Below, in pieces: positions 1-5,044 of a stretch of 5,044 nucleotides of DNA; position 1 is the first letter of the stretch, and every line of letters begins with the position of its first letter. Below the pieces are notes generated by a model. That model saw only the letters and a program-made list of their open reading frames with translations. It had not been told where the DNA came from and did no database searches. The DNA comes from Candidatus Altarchaeales archaeon ex4484_96 (GTDB lineage Archaea; Altiarchaeota; Altiarchaeia; IMC4; QMZM01), in NCBI GenBank assembly GCA_002254405.1, contig NJDH01000063.1, positions 1-5,044 on the forward strand, in the 5' to 3' direction. The position numbers and the translations under genes were made by a program.

Positions 1-806
1 TTAAATTGCTTAAAGGCGTATCCTGCCCTCTTAAAGACCCCGGGGATGTGGATTTCACGGCAGTCAGGGTGAACACCGAGGACTTTTATGTCGGGATAGG
101 TAATCGGGCTTCAATCGGTAAAAGCCAGCAGAGTCTTGAGGTTTTAAGGAGCCTTTATAGCGTCAAATTCGACCTTGATATCGAGGTAGACGGCTCGGAG
201 ATAGCCTACCAGATGGGTGTTTTATCGCAGAAGGGTTCTGAGCGCGTTATCAGATATGCCTTTGAGCTGGCTGAAAAAAAGAAGCAAATACGTGTCACAT
301 CCGTTGATAAAGCTAATGTTTTAACCTCGGCTTATGGTTTCTGGCGTGAGGTGTTCAGGAAGGTAGCCCTGGAGTACCCCAAAATAGAAACCGAGTATAA
401 TTACGTGGACGCCATCACAATGTGGTTCGTTAAGAAACCCTCATGGTATCAGGTTATCGTATCACCTAATATGTTCGGCGACATCATAACGGATTTGGGT
501 GCCATGATACAGGGCGGACTAGGTCTGGCTCCCGGGGGGAACATAAACCCGGAGGGTGTGTCGATGTTTGAGCCAATCCATGGTTCGGCCCCAAAATACA
601 AGGGCAAGAACACAGCCAACCCGATAGCCACGATTTGGGCGGGCGCCCTTATGCTTGAGGAAATAGGCGAGGAGAACGCTGCAACCAGAGTGGTTTCCTC
701 AATCGAGTCGGTTTTACAGGAGGGGCGAGTGTTAACCAGGGACCTGGGCGGCACGGCATCAACAAGCGAATTAGGGGACGCCATAGCAGGCAGTTTAGGG
801 GAGTAA
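1..806 (+). CDS. Isocitrate/isopropylmalate-type beta-decarboxylating dehydrogenase, 5' truncated
   Basis: The reading frame is open from the left edge (first full codon at base 3), so the N-terminus, including the first substrate-binding segment, is missing. About 267 residues remain of a family that usually has 330-400. The enzymes oxidise a 2-hydroxy acid with NAD(P) and decarboxylate it using a divalent metal. Counting Leu at base 6 as residue 1, I see the family's R-x-N-T-E-D-x-Y block (R21, Y28), the catalytic Lys in DKAN (K102), three metal-binding Asp (D135 in VDA, D159 and D163 in GDIITD), GGLGLAPGGNI, and the coenzyme loop HGSAP at 192-196. The phrases ITMWFV, NINPEGVSMFEP and IWAGALML resemble the tartrate/isopropylmalate-like branch more than classical isocitrate dehydrogenase, so the true substrate (isopropylmalate, isocitrate, malate or tartrate) is unresolved. 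The TAA stop touches the ATG of the mevalonate kinase, indicating an operon. Confidence 0.93.
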   Translation, partial: KLLKGVSCPLKDPGDVDFTAVRVNTEDFYVGIGNRASIGKSQQSLEVLRSLYSVKFDLDIEVDGSEIAYQMGVLSQKGSERVIRYAFELAEKKKQIRVTSVDKANVLTSAYGFWREVFRKVALEYPKIETEYNYVDAITMWFVKKPSWYQVIVSPNMFGDIITDLGAMIQGGLGLAPGGNINPEGVSMFEPIHGSAPKYKGKNTANPIATIWAGALMLEEIGEENAATRVVSSIESVLQEGRVLTRDLGGTASTSELGDAIAGSLGE

Positions 807-1760
807 ATGGGTGTTAAGGCTTCTGCTCCGGGCAAGGTTATTCTTTTAGGTGAGCATGCAGCCGTATACGGTAACCCCGTTCTGGCAGCTACCGTGGATT
901 TGCGCACTTATGTTTCTGTTGATGAGCGCGCGGATGAATCATTCATATTAAACAACGAATCCACCAACGTATTCAACGAGCGGTTCACCCTGAAGGACAT
1001 CCCCGAGCTGAAAAAAAGATGGGAGACTGTTTTACTGGCTGAGGCGGTTGAAAAAATACTCGACTACCATGGTGTGAAACGCGGATTAGAGATAGACGTT
1101 AAATCCAAGGCTCCAATATCCTCGGGGCTGGGCAGCTCCGCTTCCGTTTCTTCGGCGATGGTGTACGCTGTTTCAAGGGAACTGGGTTTTGACATCTCCC
1201 TGGAAGACACCGCTAAACTAGCCTGGGACATCGAAAACATAGTCCACGGCAAGTCATCTGGGGTGGACCCCTACTGCGTAACCTACGGCGGGCTTTTGAG
1301 GTATTCTAAGGGTGTTGTTTCACGCATACCCCTTGATGAGAAACCCGAGATTACCATAGGCGACACGGGTGTTAGAAGCGATACCCGGGAGGTGGTGTTG
1401 GATGTCATGAGATTAAAGGAGCAGCTACCCTTGTTTTTTGAGCAATACCTTAAGATGATGGTGGATTTAGTCGACTACGGCCAGTTTTTTTTAAATGAGG
1501 GGGATGTGAAATCCTTCGGGCAGGTCATGAACGTCAACCACGGTCTGCTCTCCTCTATTGGGGTATCATCCCCCCAGCTGGATGCTTTGGTCTGGGCTGC
1601 ACGGGAGGCGGGCTCTCCCGGATCCAAGCTCTGCGGGGCGGGACGCGGCGGGATAATGATTGCCTTAGGACAATACAGCAAAGAGATAGAAAACGCAGGA
1701 GGCAAGGTTTTATCAACCCGATTATGCGATGAGGGGGTTAAACTCGAATCCAGGGATTAA
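807..1760 (+). CDS. mvk: Mevalonate kinase (GHMP kinase family)
   Basis: Phosphorylates mevalonate with ATP in the cytoplasm, the step that feeds archaeal isoprenoid lipid synthesis. All three GHMP kinase motifs are present: the N-terminal APGKVILLGEHAAVYG (residues 8-22, K10 in the substrate-binding position), the ATP loop PISSGLGSSAS (103-113), and the C-terminal glycine motif KLCGAGRGG (274-282). The catalytic Asp is D154 in SGVDP. The opening with GEHAAVYG is typical of mevalonate kinase rather than homoserine or galacto-kinases. At 317 residues the length is normal and the gene looks intact. The ATG follows the dehydrogenase stop codon with no gap, and GGGGAG at 798-803 inside the upstream gene may serve as a closely spaced ribosome binding site, so translation is probably coupled. 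Phosphomevalonate kinase is a less likely alternative. Confidence 0.95.
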   Translation: MGVKASAPGKVILLGEHAAVYGNPVLAATVDLRTYVSVDERADESFILNNESTNVFNERFTLKDIPELKKRWETVLLAEAVEKILDYHGVKRGLEIDVKSKAPISSGLGSSASVSSAMVYAVSRELGFDISLEDTAKLAWDIENIVHGKSSGVDPYCVTYGGLLRYSKGVVSRIPLDEKPEITIGDTGVRSDTREVVLDVMRLKEQLPLFFEQYLKMMVDLVDYGQFFLNEGDVKSFGQVMNVNHGLLSSIGVSSPQLDALVWAAREAGSPGSKLCGAGRGGIMIALGQYSKEIENAGGKVLSTRLCDEGVKLESRD

Positions 1761-1769
1761 ACCATCACG

Positions 1770-1777
1770 TATTTATG
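1770..1777 (+). promoter_or_regulatory. Possible weak TATA box for the antiporter gene
   Basis: TATTTATG lies 30 bases ahead of the antiporter ATG in the 47-base gap after mevalonate kinase. The spacing suits an archaeal TATA box, but the match is poor and no clear purine-rich BRE precedes it. No oligo-T terminator follows the kinase, so read-through from the upstream operon is equally possible. Confidence 0.25.
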
Positions 1778-1807
1778 TCAGTTTAGTGTATCTTTTATTG
1801 AGGTATC

Positions 1808-3097
1808 ATGGAGAAGTTCCTTTTATTGTTTACCGGTGTCCTGCTGGTTTCGTTTCTTTTCTCCGAGATTTTTTATAGATTAAAGTATCCCCGGGTGATG
1901 GGCCAGATAATAGCCGGCATATTCATTGGTTTACCGTTTATATCAGATATTATTTTCCCTTCCGGGGGATTCAGTTCCGCCCTGTTGGCTGCTGAGCCTT
2001 CGGCGGTTTTGATTACCATATTATCTGATTTAGGCATAATATTCATATTATTGCTGGTCGGGCTGGAAATCAACTACAAAAAACTGCGCACCCTGGAGTA
2101 TGATGTTTTCGCTATTGCTTCATTGACTGTGGCCCTGCCTTTCGCAGCGGGTTTTTTTTTGATGAACTACATGGGTTACCCGGATATCATATCAATCGTG
2201 GTTGGAGCAACACTGGCTATCACAGCGGAGGGCACTACAGCTATGGTATTGATGGAACTGGATAAGCTTAACACGAAACTAGGCGAGATTATTTTGGCCG
2301 CCGGGGTCCTTGATGACCTTGTGGGGGTTATTTTCGTGAGCATACTCTTGTTTTTCATCGCCGGAGACACACCCGCTTCCCCGGTATTGGCTTTCATGGA
2401 TGTGCTGGGTTTTAATCTGTTTACCTGTTCATCAGCCTCTATTTTGCCTTATCTGTTTGTTATTTTATTGGAGTTGGTTGTTTTTGTTTTATTGTCTTTT
2501 ATTATGTTTTGGGTGTTCCCGCCTGTGGTCAGATACATCCAGAGAGAGAAATCTGAGTCCACTGAGTTTATGATGGTTCTTTTAGGGGGTCTTTTTATCG
2601 CGGTCTTATCAGAGCTTTTGGGTTTAGGCACCATCATTGGGGCTTTTATCGCGGGTTTGATTATCCAGCACTCTATCGTAAACCGAAGGGAGGAGGCTAA
2701 GATGGTGGAGGACTTGAACCTGGTGGGTTTAAGCCTTGTCATACCGTTTTTTTTCATCCACATCGGGTTGTATTTTGATGTAAGCAGTATTTTCTCTAAC
2801 CCGGTTATTTTGTTGTTGATTGTTTCGGTTGCGGTGATAAGCAAGATAGTTTCGGCTTTATTGGCTAAGCCTTTCACGGATTTAAGCTGGCGCGAGCTTT
2901 ATGTTATCGGGTGGTGTATGAACTCGAGGGGGGCTGTTGGGTTGGTTATCGCGAGCATGGCTTATCCTTTTTTTCTGCAGGCAGGGGCTTTGGATGTTTT
3001 CTCTTCTGTTGTTGCTATGACGGCTTTAACGACGCTTGCCTTACCCATGGTATTGAAGTATGAGGTCAGCAGGCACCCTAAAATCCTGGGCGGTTGA
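1808..3097 (+). CDS. Cation/proton antiporter, CPA2 family (NapA/KefB-type membrane domain)
   Basis: An integral membrane protein of 429 residues with about 12-13 hydrophobic segments covering nearly its whole length, expected to exchange Na+ or K+ for protons. Family marks in order: Y-P-R-V-M-G-Q-I-I-A-G (27-37) in an early helix, ILLLVGLEI (80-88), the unwound-helix segment ITAEGTTAMVL (138-148), the paired aspartates GVLDDLVGV (166-174, D169/D170) that carry the transported ion, ELLGLGTIIGAFIAGLI (269-285), a Lys in a late helix (K346 in VISKIVSALL) and SRGAVGLVIAS (373-383). Paired aspartates are known from electrogenic members such as NapA, which suggests Na+/H+ exchange. There is no C-terminal TrkA-N/KTN domain, so it is not a full KefB/KefC channel-like protein. 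GAGGT at 1800-1804 is a close ribosome binding site supporting the ATG. The gene ends five bases from the convergent TspO stop codon. Confidence 0.92.
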   Translation: MEKFLLLFTGVLLVSFLFSEIFYRLKYPRVMGQIIAGIFIGLPFISDIIFPSGGFSSALLAAEPSAVLITILSDLGIIFILLLVGLEINYKKLRTLEYDVFAIASLTVALPFAAGFFLMNYMGYPDIISIVVGATLAITAEGTTAMVLMELDKLNTKLGEIILAAGVLDDLVGVIFVSILLFFIAGDTPASPVLAFMDVLGFNLFTCSSASILPYLFVILLELVVFVLLSFIMFWVFPPVVRYIQREKSESTEFMMVLLGGLFIAVLSELLGLGTIIGAFIAGLIIQHSIVNRREEAKMVEDLNLVGLSLVIPFFFIHIGLYFDVSSIFSNPVILLLIVSVAVISKIVSALLAKPFTDLSWRELYVIGWCMNSRGAVGLVIASMAYPFFLQAGALDVFSSVVAMTALTTLALPMVLKYEVSRHPKILGG

Positions 3098-3102
3098 GGG
3101 GT

Positions 3103-3573
3103 TTAGTTTAGCAGCCAGATGCCAAGGTTCAGGTAGCTCGCATATGTCACCCAGAGAATGTAGGGCATAAGAAGAGCGGCTGCGTTTTTGTTTATTTTTT
3201 TGAATTGTTTGGTTGTGAGTGTCAGCAATATCAGCAGGGCTGTGATGTCCAGCAGCCCGTATAGCGGGTTTCTCAGCCCGAAAAACAGTATGCCCCAGAG
3301 CATGTTGAGGGTCAGCTGGATGCCGTAGAGTGTGAGTGCTTTTTTTACCCTGAAATTGCTTAAACCCTCTTTCCATATGAGATAGGCTGATAATCCCATC
3401 AGGATGTACAGGGTCGTCCATACGGGAGCGAACACCCAGTTGGGGGGCGTGTACTCGGGTTTGTTTAGTGTTTCATACCAGGTTGGTATGTTTTCTGTGG
3501 TGGATACTGAGCCTATTAACCCGGCGAGGAGGCTTACCGCCACCGCAAAAACAAGTTTATAATGATTTTTCAT
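3103..3573 (-). CDS. tspO: TspO/MBR family membrane protein (tryptophan-rich sensory protein)
   Basis: A five-helix membrane protein of 156 residues, the normal family length. Known members bind porphyrins and other tetrapyrroles and are linked to oxidative or stress responses. The conserved core is clear: W32-Y33 and K38-P39, then YTPPNWVFAPVW (41-52) leading into the second helix with LYILMG (55-60), QLTLNMLWGILFFG (86-99), and the last-helix signature MPYILWVTYASYLNLGIW (136-153). Further helices lie at about 6-24 and 104-121. I start at the ATG whose complement is at 3571-3573 because the protein then opens with a short basic end and a membrane helix. A TTG 36 bases further upstream would add 12 basic, unconserved residues. 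No TATA box is visible in the 54-base gap to the upstream minus-strand gene, so the two are probably co-transcribed. The ribosome binding site is weak and A-rich. The ligand is not predictable from sequence. Confidence 0.93.
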   Translation of the reverse strand: MKNHYKLVFAVAVSLLAGLIGSVSTTENIPTWYETLNKPEYTPPNWVFAPVWTTLYILMGLSAYLIWKEGLSNFRVKKALTLYGIQLTLNMLWGILFFGLRNPLYGLLDITALLILLTLTTKQFKKINKNAAALLMPYILWVTYASYLNLGIWLLN

Positions 3574-3627
3574 TACTTTTTTTCTCTTCGGCAACCGAGG
3601 GTACGGCAATCCAACAGCAGGCTCGGG

Positions 3628-4059
3628 TTAGTGTCCAACTACCCTAAAGTCCCACCAGGCTCCTGTTTTCATATGGGATTTCATGTCTTCCTCAAGCTCC
3701 TGTATGAGGTATTCTTCTTTCTGCCTCATCTCGGCTAACCCCAGGCATTCATATTCCGCCATCACCCGCCGGCTATTATCTATGCATACGTTTAATGCGT
3801 CGATTACATCATAGTCTTCGTTTACGTCGTATGATATCACTTCCACCATGTTTTCCTCGTAAACCGATTCCTCGTTTGTTTCATTATTATTCCCGAGTAT
3901 TTGCTTGATTTCATGGATGTGCTTTTCTTTCTCCTCGATAACACGCCTGAAGGTGTTTCTCCCTTCATCGTCTCTGGTTCTGGTTAGGCAGTTTTTGTAG
4001 AAATCCCCTTCGATTCCCTCAATAATGAGGGCTTTTTTCAGGGCTACACGGTTCACCAT
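3628..4059 (-). CDS. Ferritin/rubrerythrin-like helical protein with degraded di-iron site
   Basis: A soluble, charged, helical protein of 143 residues with no signal peptide. The first half follows the ferritin-like pattern: helix 1 ALIIEGIEGDFY (10-21), a D-D-E-G-R turn (30-34), then helix 2 FRRVIEEKEKHIHEI (37-51). After an acidic linker (about 57-84), ALNVCIDNSRRVMAEY (88-103) and a helix ending in LEEDMKSH (122-129) look like the second helical pair. Rubrerythrins carry a Glu in each first helix and E-x-x-H in each second helix. Here E14, H47 and H129 are retained, but the other Glu positions read K44, S96 and M126, so a normal di-iron centre is unlikely. The fold assignment is from pattern only. 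It begins 31 bases after its own TATA box and lies upstream of tspO in the same direction, so it is probably the first gene of that operon. No enzymatic function can be assigned. Confidence 0.8.
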   Translation of the reverse strand: MVNRVALKKALIIEGIEGDFYKNCLTRTRDDEGRNTFRRVIEEKEKHIHEIKQILGNNNETNEESVYEENMVEVISYDVNEDYDVIDALNVCIDNSRRVMAEYECLGLAEMRQKEEYLIQELEEDMKSHMKTGAWWDFRVVGH

Positions 4060-4085
4060 ATGTTAACTTATTGTGTTCTTTTTCG

Positions 4086-4093
4086 TTTAAATA
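4086..4093 (-). promoter_or_regulatory. TATA box for the ferritin-like/tspO operon
   Basis: Read on the minus strand this is TATTTAAA, preceded by a purine-rich CGAAAAC block that fits a BRE. Its centre is about 30 bases before the ATG of the ferritin-like gene, which places transcription start at or only a few bases before the start codon, as in leaderless archaeal messages. Confidence 0.65.
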
Positions 4094-4126
4094 GTTTTCG
4101 ATTCACACCCTCTCATAAACGCAAGG

Positions 4127-4134
4127 TTTATATA
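4127..4134 (+). promoter_or_regulatory. TATA box for the first surface-protein gene
   Basis: TTTATATA preceded by GCAAGG (BRE-like) is a strong archaeal promoter core. Its end is 29 bases before the ATG at 4163, predicting a start of transcription just ahead of that codon. It faces away from the minus-strand TATA box 33 bases to the left, making this a compact divergent promoter region. Confidence 0.75.
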
Positions 4135-4162
4135 GTTTTTCCTATTAAGTAGTTATCATCCG

Positions 4163-4786
4163 ATGTGGTTTATTATGGAAAAAAAAGGTTTTTTTATTAT
4201 CTCAGTAGTTTTTTTGTCTATGCTATCTTCCGTATCAGCTAACGGGAGAGCTACTTCAACGACATTAGCTGTTTTAGGTAAAGGCTATCTTGAACTGAAT
4301 GTTTCATCCACTTACGTGGGTGAACCCGCAACAGCTATTGTCACGGATAAAACCACTGGTTTGCCTGTGGAAAATGTCGGGTTGGAGATTTTCGCCGATG
4401 AGGTAACACCCATAACACGAGAGACTGAGCCCTATACCATTGATTCACCGGGCACCTATATTTTCACATTAGATAACGCCGATTATTTCTATGAGGAAAT
4501 CGCATTAGAATACACGATTCCTCCGACGACATCAACTATAAGCACATCCACAACATCCTCGTCTACATCAACCTCTCCAACCCAATCGACGACCTCTACG
4601 ACCAGCTCAACTACGAGTTCGACCACAATACCGTCAACGACCACATCAACCTCTTCTACGACTTCAACCACCCATGGGGGTGGAGGTGGGGGTGGTTTTT
4701 TCGGATGGCTTTGGGGCCTTATTATGTGGTTTTTCAGATGGCTTTGGGGTCTGTTTAGGGGTTTCTTCAGGTTTTTTGGCCTATAA
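4163..4786 (+). CDS. Secreted surface protein: Ig-like domain, Ser/Thr stalk, Trp/Phe-repeat tail
   Basis: I do not recognise a named family. The 207 residues read as: a signal peptide or N-terminal anchor (about 5-28, lysines K7-K8 then a hydrophobic run ending S-V-S-A); a beta-rich domain (about 40-118) with YVGEPATAIVTDKTTGLPVE, as in Ig-like or carboxypeptidase-regulatory-like modules of extracellular proteins; a stalk of almost only Ser and Thr (122-170), a likely O-glycosylation region; H171; seven glycines (172-178); and a very aromatic C-terminus (179-207) built of 11-residue repeats. One N-glycosylation sequon is present (N46-V-S). The protein is probably exported and held in the membrane by its tail. 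The start at 4163 fits the TATA spacing and a near-leaderless message; an in-frame ATG at 4175 gives a more usual signal peptide (M-E-K-K) and is a real alternative. The next gene is a paralogue. Confidence 0.8.
   Translation: MWFIMEKKGFFIISVVFLSMLSSVSANGRATSTTLAVLGKGYLELNVSSTYVGEPATAIVTDKTTGLPVENVGLEIFADEVTPITRETEPYTIDSPGTYIFTLDNADYFYEEIALEYTIPPTTSTISTSTTSSSTSTSPTQSTTSTTSSTTSSTTIPSTTTSTSSTTSTTHGGGGGGGFFGWLWGLIMWFFRWLWGLFRGFFRFFGL
4318..4421 (+). repeat. Direct repeat copy 1 (104 bp), inside the first surface-protein gene
   Basis: Every base matches 4941-5044, an offset of 623 bases. It encodes the start of the Ig-like domain (from G53) in the same reading frame as copy 2. Just upstream the two genes agree only patchily (GTTTCATC shared, then several mismatches), so the left boundary of identity is sharp. 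Confidence 0.97.
4526..4672 (+). repeat. Low-complexity Ser/Thr codon tract encoding the stalk
   Basis: Forty-nine codons, nearly all Thr (ACN) or Ser (TCN/AGY), with only a few Ile, Pro and Gln. The third positions are well mixed (ACA, ACC, ACG and ACT all occur), so it is a protein-level low-complexity region rather than a simple DNA microsatellite. It would act as an extended stalk outside the cell. Confidence 0.85.
4697..4783 (+). repeat. 33-bp tandem repeat encoding 11-residue aromatic units
   Basis: Two full units (4697-4729 and 4730-4762) and a partial third (4763-4783) encode FFGWLWGLIMW, FFRWLWGLFRG and FFRFFGL. The first 23 bases of units 1 and 2 differ at only two positions, so the tail grew by duplication within the gene. 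The result is a hydrophobic, Trp/Phe-rich C-terminus of 29 residues whose only charges are three arginines (R192, R199, R203). Confidence 0.85.
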
Positions 4787-4797
4787 AATAAACCCTA

Positions 4798-4822
4798 TTT
4801 CTTTTTTTTATATTCTTTTTTT
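4798..4822 (+). terminator. Oligo-T tract, probable archaeal terminator
   Basis: A T-rich stretch with runs of eight and seven T begins 12 bases after the stop codon of the first surface-protein gene. Archaeal RNA polymerase can terminate at such runs without a hairpin. The tract overlaps the TATA box of the next gene, so termination and initiation share the same bases. Confidence 0.5.
4807..4814 (+). promoter_or_regulatory. TATA box for the second surface-protein gene
   Basis: TTTATATT ends 26 bases before the ATG at 4840, close to the 29-base spacing of the first paralogue. Both promoters share TTTTTCCTAT between TATA box and start codon (4136-4145 and 4818-4827), which supports a common origin. 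A second TATA-like element, TATAAAAT at 4782-4789, lies further upstream and would give a leader of roughly 28 bases instead. Confidence 0.6.
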
Positions 4823-4839
4823 CCTATATCATTAATCGG

Positions 4840-5044
4840 ATGAAAAAAACATTTCTTGTGTTTTTCGGGGTTTGTTTGCTTGTGTTAGCGGTTGGGGCAG
4901 CTAAATCACATCTGTCTTTATCTGTTTCATCGACGTATACGGGTGAACCCGCAACAGCTATTGTCACGGATAAAACCACTGGTTTGCCTGTGGAAAATGT
5001 CGGGTTGGAGATTTTCGCCGATGAGGTAACACCCATAACACGAG
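4840..5044 (+). CDS. Second surface-protein paralogue, 3' truncated by the window edge
   Basis: Sixty-eight codons are visible and the frame is still open at the edge. Residues 1-20 are a clear Sec signal peptide: lysines K2-K3, a hydrophobic core of Leu, Val and Phe, and a small-residue end G-A-A. It shares no close sequence with the leader of the upstream gene. From the segment LSVSSTYTGEP onward it parallels the first surface protein and from G35 is identical to it in both protein and DNA. It lacks the N-V-S sequon of the first copy, having S-V-S instead. It is probably another exported Ig-like protein, but whether it has the Ser/Thr stalk and aromatic tail cannot be seen. The ATG lies 26 bases after its TATA box with no ribosome binding site, consistent with a leaderless message. 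Separate promoter and terminator elements suggest the two paralogues are independently transcribed. Confidence 0.8.
   Translation, partial: MKKTFLVFFGVCLLVLAVGAAKSHLSLSVSSTYTGEPATAIVTDKTTGLPVENVGLEIFADEVTPITR
4941..5044 (+). repeat. Direct repeat copy 2 (104 bp), reaching the window edge
   Basis: Perfect match to 4318-4421 and in the same frame. The identity may continue past the edge. That the sequence ends inside a perfect repeat is also what a short-read assembly break would look like. Confidence 0.97.

Noticed and set aside
449..907. 152-residue minus-strand open frame over the dehydrogenase end and kinase start
   Set aside because: It is a shadow of two genes with full catalytic motifs on the plus strand, is rich in Pro and Ser, and resembles no family.
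2449..2877. 142-residue minus-strand open frame inside the antiporter
   Set aside because: The plus-strand frame carries conserved antiporter motifs throughout; the antisense frame is Lys/Thr/Ile-rich noise.
3041..3421. 126-residue minus-strand open frame overlapping tspO in another frame
   Set aside because: It overlaps conserved TspO signature segments and the antiporter end and has no recognisable features.
3586..3600. Small hairpin (six-base stem including one G-T pair, CAA loop) just upstream of the tspO ATG
   Set aside because: On the minus strand it is followed by an A run, not T, so it is not a terminator there, and the stem is too short to claim a leader regulator.
3574..3609. Longer TspO starting at TTG (complement 3607-3609)
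   Set aside because: It would add 12 basic residues outside the conserved fold, while the internal ATG gives the usual length and N-terminus.
4489..4671. 60-residue minus-strand frame made mostly of Val, Glu and Asp
   Set aside because: It is the antisense reading of the Ser/Thr codon tract, which makes a Val/Asp/Glu pattern automatically.
4824..5036. 70-residue minus-strand open frame at the right end
   Set aside because: The plus strand there has a clear signal peptide and a domain identical to the upstream paralogue.
4318..5044. Mobile element or CRISPR explanation for the 104-bp direct repeat
   Set aside because: No terminal inverted repeats, transposase or regular short repeats are seen, and both copies are in-frame parts of paralogous coding sequences.

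Overview
The window looks archaeal. A mevalonate kinase (archaeal lipid precursor pathway) sits beside TATA-box promoters placed about 25-30 bases ahead of start codons with little or no 5' leader, and one protein has the Ser/Thr-rich stalk common in archaeal surface proteins. I cannot name the lineage. Both ends cut through genes: a dehydrogenase lacks its N-terminus on the left and a surface protein lacks its C-terminus on the right. No rRNA, tRNA, CRISPR array, transposase or integrase is visible, and no gene-free stretch exceeds about 105 bases.

Left part (1-1760, plus strand): the last three quarters or so of a beta-decarboxylating dehydrogenase of the isocitrate/isopropylmalate/tartrate superfamily. 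Its stop codon directly abuts the start of a complete mevalonate kinase, so the two are almost certainly co-transcribed. Middle (1808-3097, plus strand): a complete CPA2-type cation/proton antiporter membrane domain with the two-aspartate motif. It runs tail to tail, five bases apart, into a minus-strand pair: a TspO/MBR membrane protein (3103-3573), preceded in its transcription unit by a small ferritin/rubrerythrin-like helical protein (3628-4059) that seems to have lost most of the expected di-iron ligands.

Right part (4060-5044): a 103-base divergent promoter region with one outward-facing TATA box for each direction. Rightward comes a secreted protein of 207 residues: signal peptide, one Ig-like beta domain, a 49-residue Ser/Thr stalk, seven glycines, and a C-terminal tail of 11-residue Trp/Phe-rich repeats. 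A second gene follows with its own TATA box and its own signal peptide. From residue 35 it is identical at every base to the first gene for 104 bases, up to the window edge. This tandem pair of surface proteins, with an abrupt change from diverged to perfectly identical sequence, is the most unusual part of the window. It is either a recent duplication or gene conversion, or an assembly artefact.

The genes do not form one obvious pathway. The dehydrogenase/kinase pair is metabolic, the antiporter handles ion and pH balance, TspO with the ferritin-like protein hints at tetrapyrrole or redox stress, and the right end is cell-surface biology.
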